DNA of 64,000 bases from Paraspadella gotoi (taxonomy: Eukaryota > Chaetognatha). The stretch is from positions 5,693,053 through 5,757,052 of the forward strand of contig CM119266.1 of the NCBI GenBank assembly GCA_051294375.1, given 5' to 3'. The translations under genes were made by a program, and so were the position numbers. The notes under the pieces are model-generated. The model had not been told where the DNA came from. It did not search any database and worked only from the letters and a program-made list of their open reading frames with translations. Positions 1-11,974 of this stretch are shown piece by piece (the first letter of the stretch is position 1; every line of letters begins with the position of its first letter).

Positions 1-717
1 AACGTGAGCGACCGCGCCTTCCTCCCTTTCTCCGCCCTCTCTCGCGTAGGCCTCCCGTGTGGGTCTCTCTCTCTCCGGACGTCGTTTCGTTTGTTTACTT
101 GATGGTCTTCGGGGTCAGAGGTCAAGTTTCGGCTCGGAACTCAGCACATTCCCTTTCGTCCGCGCGCAAACAAATACCGACAACCGACGAGGACGACGAC
201 AAAAACATTCGCTTCTCTTTGTACAACAGTTTTAACCACTACTGTTTGTTTTTGACTTGTTTTTTTTTTCTTCCTTTTTCTGCTCTCCCGGATTTCGGGG
301 CTCCAAATGAGTTTTTTCTTTCTTTCCATTTTTTCCAAAGATGGTCAGTTATTTTTGTATGAGACCGGAAAGGCATCTTCTGTCCTTGAGGATTTAACGA
401 GGGGCCCGAGTTATGGTTATCGCTTAATATACGTTTTGACCAACGAGAAACATAAATTCAAGTCGAAAATTGAAGTGTAATAAAACAGAGGACTCGCATT
501 GTAACGACGGAATAATTTAATCTGGCGATAATAACTATTAAAAAGTCAAAATCAGCACAATCGCTTGGTTGAACTCATTATCCGTGACTCGTGAAACAAT
601 TTGGGATTTTCTTCACAGTTTTAAGTTTCACAGTTTCGTTGCTCACGACAGATCTACAACGGGACCTCTTTATTTAATGGGAAGAGGGATCTCCATTCGC
701 CGTTCCGGAAGAATGAC

Positions 718-757
<40 letters not shown>

Positions 758-1431
758 GTGGAAAAGGGGGTTTTCTTTCTAACCCGCGGCTTCAGCGGAA
801 ATGACGCAAGCGAGAAAAGAGGGGGGGATCTATGGTGCCTCGTTATGGTGCCCTTGAGGGCTGATGAGGCCGAGATGTCGGTTCGCCTCATTGACGCTGT
901 TATTCTCGCACTAAATAAGATGGGATTGTGGACGACGGCTTTTTTTTTTGCAGACGACGTCGACGGAATGACCTTTTACGAGTCTGTCGGTCCGTCCGTC
1001 CGTCGTCGTTCCGTCCGTCGTCCGTCGGTCGAAGAACGAAATACGATTTCTTCTATGCGATTTTTACTTTTTGACATTTTCAGTTTACTGTTTTACGGAT
1101 TAAGTTTCTTTTGTGGTGATTAAAAGTTAAGATTGACACTGTTAATGTTTGTTTTTATTTAAACTTGCGGGTGGAATAATTATGGAATCGATTGTCTTAA
1201 CTTATATTATTATTATTATATTCATTTTAAACGAAAGTATTAGCTTTATTAAAATCTACTACAAATTAATTCAGTAGGAGCGGGGTTCAAAACTTTAGTC
1301 TTGAAGTCTAAGGTAAAAAAAGAATTTTTAAAAAAGTTCAATTTTAATGCCTTTGTTATTGCTATCAAAATTACAATATTACTATATAATGATAAAAAAT
1401 TTTTTGATGGATTTTGATAGAGCATAAAAAA
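1..1431. repeat. Left arm of inverted repeat (partner 4008-5452)
   Basis: Base 1 pairs with 5452 and base 1431 with 4008. The arms are almost identical; visible differences are mainly in the GA tract (721-754), the GTCC repeat (about 990-1030) and poly-A/T lengths. No gene is recognised; the open frames here run through simple sequence. The arm continues past the left edge of the window or stops at it. Confidence 0.92.
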
Positions 1432-1615
1432 NNNNNNNNNNNNNNNNNNNNNNNNNTAGTAGATTTATAATAAAGCTAATACTTTCGTTTAAAATGAATA
1501 ATAATAATAATAATAATAAGTNNNNNNNNNNAAAATCCATCAAAAAATTGTTTATCATTATATAGTAATATTGTAATTTTGATAGCAATANNNNNNNNNN
1601 NNNNNNNNNNNNNNN
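1432..1615. other. Gap cluster with two duplicated fragments
   Basis: N runs of 25 (1432-1456), 10 (1522-1531) and 25 (1591-1615) separate two short fragments that are direct copies of right-arm sequence in reversed order. This looks like contig-end debris left by scaffolding and gap filling. Confidence 0.9.
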
Positions 1616-1669
1616 TGTGTCGGCGTCACGGAAAAGAGGGAATGGGGGGGAAGAATTTGAGGAGGGAAA

Positions 1670-1819
1670 GGGGGAAAATAAAAGAAAGGGGAGGGAGAAA
1701 AATAAAAGGAAGGGGAAGGGGAGAAAATAAAGAAAGGGTAAGGGAGAAAATAAAAGAAAGGGGTAAGGGGAGAAAATAAAAGAAAGGGGTAAGGGAGAAA
1801 ATAAAAGAAAGGGTAAAGG
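1670..1819. repeat. Purine-rich minisatellite, about 24 bp unit
   Basis: About six imperfect units of the form GGGAGAAAATAAAAGAAAGG with variable ends. The strand is almost pure purine, so a triplex-prone or slippage-prone tract is plausible. Confidence 0.85.
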
Positions 1820-2892
1820 GTTAAGTGGGAAAGGGAAGGAAATGGAAGCGGAAAAGGTAAGGAAATGTGAGAGAAAGGCCTAAGGATATGAAAGTAAAGT
1901 GAAGGGTGAAAGTTAGAGAAGGGAAGGAGGGAGAGAATTTTGGACAGAGGAGGCTGTGAAATATAAATGAAATAGAACCAGAAATAAATAGGAATCAGAT
2001 TTAAGAAAAAACGACAAAAAAGAAAATGGGAAGAAAGCAAAACTTACATTCAGTCTCGATTCAAACACTGTCCTTATTTCACAAAAAAATAAAAACCCGA
2101 TTTGATTGGAGCTAACAACGTTCCAGATCCAATCCAAACTAAAAGCCAAGCGTTATCGCCCTCGCACACTCGCTCGACGTAATCTTCATCGCCAGATTTC
2201 TTTTGGCCTCGAGATCGTCGTCGTCTGCGCCGATTCGCAATTTCTCTGCGCGGCAGATAGTCGAGACCCAATTTAATCTCTCGCACCAACGTGGCATCTC
2301 CCTGTCACAAACCCTGTCACAACATGCTCTCACACGTCAATCATAAAACGCGAAAAAAAAAGGCAAAACGAAAAATCGTTTCGTTTTGTCGCTGCGATGG
2401 GCAAAAGAAGATTGCGAGCGACGAGACATTTATTGAAGAACATCTAGCCTTCTACGTGCTAAATACTGTTGTTTTTAAGGGTTGTTTTATAATTAAATAT
2501 GGTTGGTTTTATAATAATATATCACTACTCAGTCTGCAATGATTTAAACGACGCATGACTCAAACAAAAAACATAATCCTGGGTCTAAAGAAAAACAAAA
2601 AAACAAAACAAAAAAAAACAAAAAACAATTGGCCGAGTTTCCGGATCCTTTGGTTTCCGTGTTAATCTTAAACGAAATCCTTGTTTCTTCGCGCAGAAAA
2701 CAACTTCTCCCTCTTTTCCTACCCCTCCCCCCGCCTCGCCCCCTCTACCGCTTCAGGAGCCACCGAGTTTGGAACGAGTTTCAAAGTAAACACACGCCAC
2801 CGCAAATGATGATTGGTCAACCGGCTGTTAACTCTCCCTGTCACAAGTTCCCGCGTTCAGCATTCGTCTCTGTCACGCACAAACCCCCTCTT

Positions 2893-2894
<2 letters not shown>

Positions 2895-2935
<41 letters not shown>

Positions 2936-2936
2936 G
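2895..2936. repeat. CT microsatellite
   Basis: About 42 bases of nearly pure CT with one TT interruption. Confidence 0.95.
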
Positions 2937-4007
2937 GCGTATGCTCTCGACTCGTCGTCCGCTCTATTGCGTTCCTGTCCACCCTGCCTCGTTCCTTGCG
3001 TCGCGTTTCGCCTGTCTCACGTTTATATCGTCCGTCTGCCCCCTATTATAACTTTTGCGCGGCCAACCTTCATCGTTTTACCCGTTTGCTAACTGTCTCC
3101 TTTTACATCCCACTGTTCCATCCTCATCTTCATCCTCCACCCTACTCCCCATACCTCCCTTCCTCCACACAAACACACACACAAACTCGCGCAGTGAGAA
3201 CGCGGTCTGCCTTTCGCCCTTTAATCCGCCGCACGCGCATCGCCGGCTCGTGACGCGCGCTCGGCCCATAAAAATCCTCCGCGCGAGAAAGAGTGAGAGA
3301 GAGAGACCCGAAGCTGGATGTCCTACTACTACGACGAGCTTAAAACCGTGCGGGGAGATGTGAAAGAGTGAGAGAGCGATAGAGAGCGAGAGAGTGTGAG
3401 AGACAAAGAATGTTTTGATCCTCCAAAGTAAACAGAGAGAGAAAGAGAAACGGAAAAAACGAAAAACTATATCGTACGTGGGTTTTCTCCTTTCTTGGCG
3501 CGGGGCCTGTTCTCTCCCCCTCGCTTTTCTGACAACAAGAGAACACAAAGGCAAAGAAATCTGCGAATATAAAACTAGGAAGAGATGAGAGAGATAAAGC
3601 GAGGGGTAACCGAACTCAGTAAGGTGGTTAAGAAATTTGAATTAAGCACCAGCTCGAACGAAAATTTAGACATTTTATAAAAAAATTGAATAGATACAAA
3701 ATTTTAATATTACTCTATACCCAATTACCCATATATGAATTTTTGAATATTTATTTATAAATAGGAAAAGCAAAAATTTTTTTAAAGATTTTTTTATTTT
3801 TAAGATCAGTTTCAGGTAGCTTGCAAAAGTGGTCTAGACAAGTATAATTCTTTTTTCAATATTTTGATCATAAGTGGGTGAAAAATATATAAACTTAATA
3901 ATCATCATCATCATCGCTAATTTTATTACTTTTTCTTAATTTTGACCAATATTGTTGTACCAATTTCATAAGAATTCTTGAAAGTTGTAGTTATATTTTT
4001 TATTTAA

Positions 4008-4671
4008 TTTTTTATGCTCTATCAAAATCCATCAAAAAATTTTTTATCATTATATAGTAATATTGTAATTTTGATAGCAATAACAAAGGCATTAAAATTG
4101 AACTTTTTTAAAAATTCTTTTTTACCTTAGACTTCAAGACTAAAGTTTTGAACCCCCGCTCCTACTGAATTTAATTTCGTAGTAGATTTATAATAAAGCT
4201 AATACTTTCGTTTACAATGAATAATAATAATAAGTTAAGACAATCGATTCCATAATTATTCCACCCGCAAGTTTAAATAAGAAACAAACATTAACAGTGT
4301 CAATCTTAACTTTTAATCACCACAAAAGAAACTTAATCCGTAAAACAGTAAACTGAAAATGTCAAAAAGTAAAAATCGCATAGAAGAAATCGTATTTCGT
4401 TCTTCGACCGACGGACGAACGGACGGACGGACGGACGGACCGACAGACTCGTAAAAGGTCATTCCGTCGACGTCGTCTGCAAAAAAAAAAGCCGTCGTCC
4501 ACAATCCCATCTTATTTAGTGCGAGAATAACAGCGTCAATGAGGCGAACCGACATCTCGGCCTCATCAGCCCTCAAGGGCACCATAACGAGGCACCATAG
4601 ATCCCCCCCTCTTTTCTCGCTTGCGTCATTTCCGCTGAAGCCGCGGGTTAGAAAGAAAACCCCCTTTTCCA

Positions 4672-4724
<53 letters not shown>

Positions 4725-5452
4725 TCTCTCGCGTCATTCTTCCGGAACGGCGAATGGAGATCCCTCTTCCCATTAAATAAAGAGGTCCCGTTGTAGATCT
4801 GTCGTGAGCAACGAAACTGTGAAACTTAAAACTGTGAAGAAAATCCCAAATTGTTTCACGAGTCACGGATAATGAGTTCAACCAAGCGATTGTGCTGATT
4901 TTGACTTTTTAATAGTTATTATCGCCAGATTAAATTATTCCGTCGTTACAATGCGAGTCCTCTGTTTTATTACACTTCAATTTTCGACTTGAATTTATGT
5001 TTCCTCGTTGGTCAAAACGTATATTAAGCGATAACCATAACTCGGGCCCCTCGTTAAATCCTCAAGGACAGAAGATGCCTTTCCGGTCTCATACAAAAAT
5101 AACTGACCATCTTTGGAAAAAATGGAAAGAAAGAAAAAACTCATTTGGAGCCCCGAAATCCGGGAGAGCAGAAAAAGGAAGAAAAAAAAAACAAGTCAAA
5201 AACAAACAGTAGTGGTTAAAACTGTTGTACAAAGAGAAGCGAATGTTTTTGTCGTCGTCCTCGTCGGTTGTCGGTATTTGTTTGCGCGCGGACGAAAGGG
5301 AATGTGCTGAGTTCCGAGCCGAAACTTGACCTCTGACCCCGAAGACCATCAAGTAAACAAACGAAACGACGTCCGGAGAGAGAGAGACCCACACGGGAGG
5401 CCTACGCGAGAGAGGGGCGGAGAAAGGGAGGGAAGGCGCGGTCGCTCACGTT
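4008..5452. repeat. Right arm of inverted repeat (partner 1-1431)
   Basis: This is the reverse complement of 1-1431. It contains a longer CT tract (4677-4730) and a GGAC tandem (about 4412-4440). Pieces of it recur as direct copies next to the gaps: 4180-4235 at 1457-1521 and 4024-4082 at 1532-1590. No gene is recognised. Confidence 0.92.
4677..4730. repeat. CT microsatellite
   Basis: About 54 bases of CT with one CA interruption. Its counterpart in the other arm (721-754, GA on the plus strand) is shorter. Confidence 0.95.
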
Positions 5453-5483
5453 CTGGCAAAACCGAGTCGACGACGCGAGGAAG

Positions 5484-5577
5484 ATTGACGCCATTTTTGT
5501 TACGAATCGAAGCCATCTTTGGGTTTAAAATAGACGCCATCTTTTGTTTAAAATAGACGCCATCTTTGGTTTAAAGC
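5484..5577. repeat. Minisatellite of about 24 bp, each unit carrying GCCAT
   Basis: Four tandem units related to AGACGCCATCTTTGGTTTAA. GCCAT starts at 5490, 5512, 5536 and 5560, so spacing is 22-24 bp; the last three read GCCATCTT. GCCAT is the core of the YY1/Pleiohomeotic binding site, so this could be a regulatory array. It lies just outside the right arm of the inverted repeat. Confidence 0.7.
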
Positions 5578-5872
5578 ATGCACCAACTGTTTTAACTCGC
5601 GTCATTTAAATTTTCTTTTCACTTTCCCTCTTTATGTCTAACAAACTAACAACGGTTTCTCTTTAACCAGAGTTGCAAAATTATAAAGATGGAATTGGAA
5701 TCTTCAATCGGGAAGGTTAATGTAATTTTCTTCAATGAAATTTAACCTTTAAATGAAAAGGAAAAAAAATCAACGGCATCATCTAGACAACGAAAAACAA
5801 AACCGCCCAGCCTCGTTTTCGATATATTTTGGTTTTGAGATTTCAAACTCAAATCTCAAATCTCAAATTTCG

Positions 5873-6153
5873 TCACCAAGCGACGACGGAAACAACAACA
5901 ACCGGCGAAATTTCTCCCAAAAAATTTGTCGCCTGAAAAAAAAAATCTCCCGGGGAAATTTTCTTTATTCGAATCGAAAAAAAACAAACCAAAAAACATC
6001 GACGAAGAAGGAAAAACAGAAAAATAAACTGTTGCGGCGAAGACGATCCCTGTTTTGTTTTGTTGTTTTTGCGTAAGGTGTTCGGGGATTTTCGATCCTC
6101 GAGACGATGAAACGAGAACCATTGGGCCAGGGAGAGAATGAGACAAAGACAGG
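5873..6153 (-). CDS. Possible terminal exon following exon c
   Basis: An acceptor (TTTACGTCCCAG) at 6154 opens a frame that is in the phase exon c requires. It stays open for about 93 codons to TGA at 5875-5873. It begins ACLCLILSLAQWFSFHRLED, with a short hydrophobic start, then a Lys/Ser/Asn-rich part, then Phe-rich sequence that looks like translated AT-rich DNA. The exon may end earlier at an unseen donor. Confidence 0.18.
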
Positions 6154-6455
6154 CTGGGACGTAAAAGACAAACACAAGCCTAAAGCTTGAATCAAATCCG
6201 AGACCAGGTAAAGCAGTTATGAAAAATGACAAAGGACAATGGACCAGCATTTACATCCCTGGCGAGAAGACGATGATAATAAAAGAAAATAGATCAAAAT
6301 TACAAAAGAATCGAGAGATAGAGAGAGAGACAGACTGAGTACGAGATTTAAAGAAAAAAAGAAAAGACCGACAGCGAAAAAGGTAAGACAGAGAGTGAGA
6401 AAAATGAAAGGACGTGACACTGAAAAAGTGAGGATCCGGGTCCGTGAAGCCTCAC

Positions 6456-6492
6456 CGATAGACGCCGTCAAGACAATGGAATGTCCCGGCAG
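6456..6492 (-). CDS. Candidate short internal exon, unknown protein (exon c)
   Basis: This 37-nt exon has an excellent acceptor (TTCCCTTTCCTGCAG) and a good donor (ATCG|GTGAGG) on the minus strand. In phase 0, as exon b predicts, it reads LPGHSIVLTASI and leaves in phase 1. The opposite strand also has an open frame ending in GTAAGT, so an antisense reading is the main alternative. Confidence 0.35.
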
Positions 6493-7045
6493 CTGCAGGA
6501 AAGGGAAGCTAGCTTGGTAAGTAGTCATTTATAAAGGACTCTGTGACACAAAGGTGGGAATCAATTCGGACTTCGGTACTCTCAGTACTACAAAAATTTA
6601 AAAAGTTTGAATGTAGCGAATAAGGTGAGTTTATCTCTCTCTCTCTATTTTATCCCTTTTATTGACCTTAAAGTAAAGAGATTTGAAAATACGTTTCGTT
6701 AATTTTAAGCAACACCGGCAGTGAAGCAACCCTTCACCCTCGATAACGAATAACCCATCCCCGGCCGTCGATTCAGCCCCTCGATCCCGCCCTCTCTCAG
6801 CAGCCGCGGTGGCGCAAAAAAGACTCGGGCCTTCGTCTCCGGCAGCCGCGGTGGCAAAAAATAAAAGGGCGTCTGGTTCTTCGGGAGAAGAGACATTTTT
6901 CGGCGGGCGAAAACCAAAGGAGAGAATTGGAGCGAGGAGAGTTTTTTTTGTTGGTTTGAGGATCAACACCAGATAACAACATTCGAAAAGAGACACGAAG
7001 TAAGCTTACCTTAAACCCGTCTTTCTTTTTCTGTTGTGTGTCTGC

Positions 7046-7046
<1 letters not shown>

Positions 7047-7087
<41 letters not shown>
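7047..7087. repeat. CT microsatellite
   Basis: Uninterrupted (TC)n of about 41 bases. Confidence 0.95.
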
Positions 7088-7089
<2 letters not shown>

Positions 7090-7444
7090 CGAGAGACTTC
7101 GGCAGACGTTAATTTCTTTTCCTCTTTTTAGTTAACAAAACATAAACAAAGATCGAATTTGTAATTTTCCTACCGTTTAACATTTCCTTAAAGTATTATT
7201 TTATCCGTACTCTAATTTATCAAAACTTTATATTTTAACGATCTGAAGATTCCCCCCCCCATTTTTTCCCCCTTTCTGACAGGGTTCAGACCGAAAACGT
7301 GTTTTTCGATCGGAGAAAGAGATTTTCGATCGGCGAATCTCGTTAAGGCGGCGCGATTTGAATATTCGCGCCGCCAGAGCTCGTCATTCATCGCGTCTTA
7401 AATGCCGGGGATATAGACGACCTTAACACCGTCCGTCCCACACA

Positions 7445-7448
<4 letters not shown>

Positions 7449-7513
<65 letters not shown>
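7449..7513. repeat. GA microsatellite
   Basis: About 65 bases of (GA)n with a single AA interruption. It lies 400 bp from the CT tract at 7047. Confidence 0.95.
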
Positions 7514-7697
7514 TGTTTATACAGGATGTTCGAAAACTAAACACACCTCGCGTCCCACACAACGATTATCTTTGAAAAAGAAAATGTTCAAAAGAGAAAA
7601 AAAAAGATTCGTAGTTTTTTTCTTTTGTACGAGAGAGAAAGAGAGAGATTTTGAAAAGAGTTTTTGAGGCGGATTAGTTGAAATGATTTATTCTCAC

Positions 7698-7807
7698 CGC
7701 GGATCGTCTTCGGCTTCTTCTGCTGTGGTCCTGTGAATCCTGTGATGGATCTTGTGAGGCGGCGGCGACTGCGGCGGCCGACGGCGAATGTGATGGATGG
7801 AAAATGT
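7698..7807 (-). CDS. Candidate internal exon, unknown protein (exon b)
   Basis: This 110-nt exon lies between a good acceptor (TTCGTTTCAG) and a strong donor (GCG|GTGAGA) on the minus strand. Entered in phase 1 from exon a it reads IFHPSHSPSAAAVAAAS, then SQDPSQDSQD-type repeats and a basic end (HSRRSRRRSA), leaving in phase 0. It would be a low-complexity, disordered, Ala/Ser/Arg-rich linker. All three frames are open, so the frame choice depends on the neighbouring exons. Confidence 0.4.
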
Positions 7808-8131
7808 CTGAAACGAAGAAATCGAAAAAAATGAGAAATTAAAAAAATTCGGGATAAAAGGAGATATTAAAAAAAATGGAAAAGGAAGATATTAAATGTG
7901 GATTAAAGAAATTCGGCGACAGAGAAGAGAGAAGAGAGAGAGAGAAATCGTTTCCAGGTGCTCGGTTTTGAGCTTTGAAAAGGAAGAATGTATTCTTATC
8001 GTGATTTAAACATTAAACAAACTGGTTAAGGCAGGCATTAAAGAGAGTAACAGATAGAGAGCCAAACTGAAGTAACACCGACAAAATAGCAGGGACAAAA
8101 AAACAAAATCATCATATTCGACCAAGATCAC

Positions 8132-8356
8132 CTGTAAATCTGACCCCGTCACCGCCTCCGACTTCGTTCTGCCCGACCGCGTGCCCGTCCGCGTGCCCGC
8201 TCGCCCGCTCCGCTCCCTCTTCGCTCTCCGTGGCGTGGTTGAGAAAGTGAGCTAGAAAATGATCTCTCGTTCGTTTGACTCGAGCTGAGAATGAGGCCGA
8301 GTGGAGTCCGCCTCTGTACAGGAAAGACTCTTCGTCGTCGAAGGAAACGGACCCGC
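8132..8356 (-). CDS. Candidate internal exon, unknown protein (exon a)
   Basis: The minus strand has acceptor TTTGTACAG and donor ATTTACAG|GTGATC around 225 nt that stay open in one frame for 74 codons (phase 1 in, phase 1 out). The product includes SVSFDDEESFLYRGG and a basic stretch (SARVKRTRDHF), followed by an acidic then His/Gly-rich stretch. I do not recognise a family. Composition is protein-like, unlike the surrounding simple sequence. The overlapping frame full of Arg-Gly-Arg is a GC-rich shadow. Support is splice signals and phase agreement with the exon at 7807-7698; the 5' continuation was not found. Confidence 0.4.
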
Positions 8357-9098
8357 CTGTACAAATCCGATGGAAGACGGATGTAATTTTAAAAAGGGAC
8401 AACTGGTCGTTTTTACTGTACGATATAAAATTGTGGATTCGAGAGGAACCGGGGGGGTAAATTGTAGGATGCGAAATGGGTCTAGTGGTCCAGATGGATC
8501 GCGGTGTGTTGAAAAGCGTTTAAGGGAAGGATAAACCGAATCACCAGAAAAATAGGAAGGTGAAGAGAGACTCGGGAGAGAGGATATAACTTCTTTTACC
8601 ACAACTAGGGCTTCTAATCATTATTTTCTTTCTAAACTAAATAGCGGATTCGCAAACACATGTTTAAAGTCCGTATCCCCCATTATTCTTCCGAGAGAAA
8701 AACGATGGTTAACAACTTTTCAAGGCGTGATTTTTTTTTTACTTTTAAACATACACGATGTGTACCGACTTTTAATGTTTCTTTTTTTTTTTAACGCTTT
8801 TAAAATTATTAGGATCGATCGCTCATCCGAACTGAAGGAAATAGCTCGAGAGGAAAAAAAGAGGCAGGAGTTAAACTTTTAATACACCGCGTAATTAATA
8901 GTTTTAAACTATGTTTTTCTGGGATATTTTTTAACCAATTTTTTTTAAATAAATTTATTTATTTTTTTTTTTGGGGGGGGGGCTAAGAAAAGAATTTCAA
9001 AGGGAGACACGTCGCGTCAAATTTTAAAAAAAGTTTAGGAAATGAATTCAATCAGCGACGAGAGTTTAATGGTTCGCATTTCGAGGTAATTAAAGAGG

Positions 9099-9265
9099 AA
9101 AGCAATTCCCCCTCCCCGCCCTTAACGCAAAATGGACGGGAAAGTTATTCCCCCTCCCTGCCCTTAATGCCCAAAGAAGGGAAAAGCCATTATCCTCTCC
9201 TCGCCCTTAATGTTCTAAGAAGTAAAAATCAATTGCTCTACCTGGTCCTTAATGCCCCTAATACC
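9099..9265. repeat. Minisatellite, 42-43 bp unit
   Basis: Four diverged units, each containing a CCCCTCC-like run followed by CCCTTAATGC. The CCTTAA landmark recurs at 9119, 9161, 9204 and 9247. A weaker fifth unit may lie near 9311-9345. Confidence 0.75.
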
Positions 9266-10631
9266 CCGCCCAGCTTTTATGCAATATGCATTATGCACTT
9301 GGTAAAGAAAAGGCAATTCTCCCTTTCAAGTTTTAATGCCAAGTCAAATTTTTCCCCGTGATATGAAGAGACTAAAGGGCGTTTGACCCCTTTATAACAT
9401 ACTTTCACTTTAGTCACCTACCTTTATTTTTCCCCCCATCATTCAGTCAGTTTAATCCAAAACTTCTCCACCCCACCCAAACTCTTTCCAACCAATTTTT
9501 GCAAAAAGTTACCCCCCTTATTCGCCCCACTCCCTCCCATCAATACCCAAGGGGAGAAAATGAGAAAATATGGAATCCTCACGCTCAGTCTTCACTTTTC
9601 TTGAAAAAATGAGGAAAAAAATAGGCAGGAGAAATGAAGCTGACGTGGAGGTTGAAGAGAAAGAAAAAAAAAGAAAGAAAAGATGGCAAAAAAGGAAAAA
9701 AATTAAAGAGGAAAGAAAGGCGCTAAAATTTGGAGGGAAAAAAAGAAGTTAAAATCGCTCTTTCAATTGGAGAAAATGACGCTTTAAAGGTTTATTAGGT
9801 TTCGCGAGGAAATTTAAACTTTCTTTTGTGGTTTGAGAGGGTTTTGCGGTTAGTGAATTACGCTTGAGATTTTAGGATTTTTAAAGGGAAGCGTTTTAAT
9901 TATGCCAAGGTCTGACCACTGTGTCAGGATTGTAAAACAAGCAAAATTTCCTATTTTTACACCATTTTACAGATTTGAAAAAAAAGCAACATTGCAAGTT
10001 AGAATAAAGGTGCTCAGTCTTTGACATGAGTTCCAACGGAGTTAATTTTTTTTTAAAAATGCCTTTTAAATTCTACTTTTTAAAATATCATTTGTTAATT
10101 AGGCTAATTTATTAATTTAAAACAAATAATTAAAAGTTTATGGCACGTCCAATCATTAAAAGGCATTTCCTTCACCAGCGCTAATTAATTCCGGTTATCA
10201 ATCACCAACGACACAGAAGAGGGAAAAAACAACTTACTAATATTTCCGATGACGTAGTAGAAAAACTAAAAAAGACTATAAATCGTGTGAGAGCGAGTGG
10301 GAGAGAGAGACTCAAAAGGCTGCCTGTCGGGTCTCAACACATTATCCACATAATTCTCTAAAAATGTTTTCTTTTTGCGTAGTTGTGGAAATAGGGGGAG
10401 GAATAAGGAGTAAGGAATAAGAAAGGTAATAATTAAAACAGAAAACTGATATGAAAATAAATAGTGATAAAAACGCATGGACAAAAATGGGGAGACTGAA
10501 AAGTAATCAAAAATCGTTCAAGGACGAACGCGCAGTAAAATTAAATAGGGTTTGGAAAGGGAGAAAAGTTTTAAAGAAACTTACCAACATGATCCTAACA
10601 TGGTAAAATAGTGGGTACGTAGACTTCAGGC

Positions 10632-10651
10632 GTACATACGTACGTATGTAC
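10632..10651. repeat. 20-bp perfect palindrome
   Basis: GTACATACGTACGTATGTAC equals its own reverse complement. It could extrude a cruciform or be a symmetric protein site; chance slippage of GTAC-type repeats is equally likely. Confidence 0.8.
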
Positions 10652-11623
10652 ATAAATTAAAGAAATGAAAATGGATGAAATTGTAGGAATAAAGTAATAA
10701 GTGTTGTGGTAAGAGTGAGAGAGTTGTGTAGAAGCATCAACTAATCAACAAGAGAATCCGGGGGTGGGGGATTTTTTAAAAAAGGAAAGAAGTCGAGAAG
10801 GCAATAATGAAGGCGGAAACGACTCGAGTCCTACTGTCTTGTTTGGCGAAAACAAATGATCCTTTGTTACTGGATGCCTCGAGCAATTCGTCAAACGAGT
10901 TGGCGAAGAGTAACAGAGGGCGCCAAAACTAATTTGGAGAAAAAGAGGGCGGAACCGGGGTGGGAGGGGGCACCTAAAAAGGGCGCATGAAAATGGAGGG
11001 GCGTGGAAACGTTTCCGTGAAAATTGGCAAACTCGCCCGGTTATATTCTTTTGGTTAATAAAAGAAAAAGAATTAATTTAAGCGTCGTGTAGATAAAATT
11101 GAGCATAGTTATTATCCAACGCGACTGTCGAAAACAAAACAAATTCGAACAAACTTCCGGGCGACAATTATTACCTCTTTTTCCGCTCAAGCAAGAAGTG
11201 TATCTCTCCCTCTGTCTCTCTCTCTCTCTCCCTCTTACAAATGAGGGGCCAAAGCGATGTGCATAGACCGAAGCAACACGCTTCATCAATCAACTCGGAA
11301 CGAGGAAGGGGGAAGGGGGAGGGAAGGAGAGAGAGAGACACCCAGAGTAGGGAGCACTATCTCTCCCCAGGACCTCATTAAGCCTCCCTGTCTGCTTTCC
11401 CCCTCTCACTTTCTCTCCCCTATTTTTATTACATCCTGGAAGAGAGGAGGGGGCGTCTTAAAAACATTAAAAAAAATAGAATATAAAAAAATTCTCTTTC
11501 TCTTCCCCCCGCCAACAAAAGTTACAAAAATCGTTCTGGTGATGTATGAGCCCCAGAGAGAACGAATGTTTCAATCATGTTCTGACAGTCAAAGCGGCGA
11601 TCAATCATCTCCAGAATCAGGCC

Positions 11624-11669
<46 letters not shown>

Positions 11670-11974
11670 AGAGAGAGAGAGTTCTTCCCCAAATCCCAAA
11701 TCCACTTTTTGTCGAGCTAAGAAGAAAAAAGATGAGGATGGGATGATATTAATTCGAATTGGGTAGCGAAGGGGACTGATGTGGAGGAAAATGAAAAAAG
11801 ATTAAATCAGAATTAATACTTAATTATTGATACTACATGAGCGAAAAAAAGATGAGAAATTAACAGGGGTTACGAATGAATCCTAGTTTTGGTGGCAGAT
11901 CAAATGTTTTAAAGGAAAACGCCCCCCCCAAAAAAAACTTGATTGAAAGCTTGCAGAAACCTGCTATGTTATTA

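Larger units (their letters stand above)
1616..4007. other. Spacer of the first inverted repeat, no recognised gene
   Basis: It holds a purine minisatellite (1670-1819), a region of mixed composition, a CT tract (2895-2936), a pyrimidine-rich stretch with a CA tract near 3170, and a CpG-rich patch (about 3190-3290) with a TATA-like CCATAAAAATCC at about 3266. The last part is AT-rich. No exon is convincing. Confidence 0.6.

Noticed and set aside
6404-6523. Plus-strand frame MKGRDTEKVRIRVREASPI and on, ending at GTAAGT
   Set aside because: It overlaps exon c, which has both an excellent acceptor and a donor on the minus strand. The plus frame has no acceptor or partner exon, though it remains an alternative.
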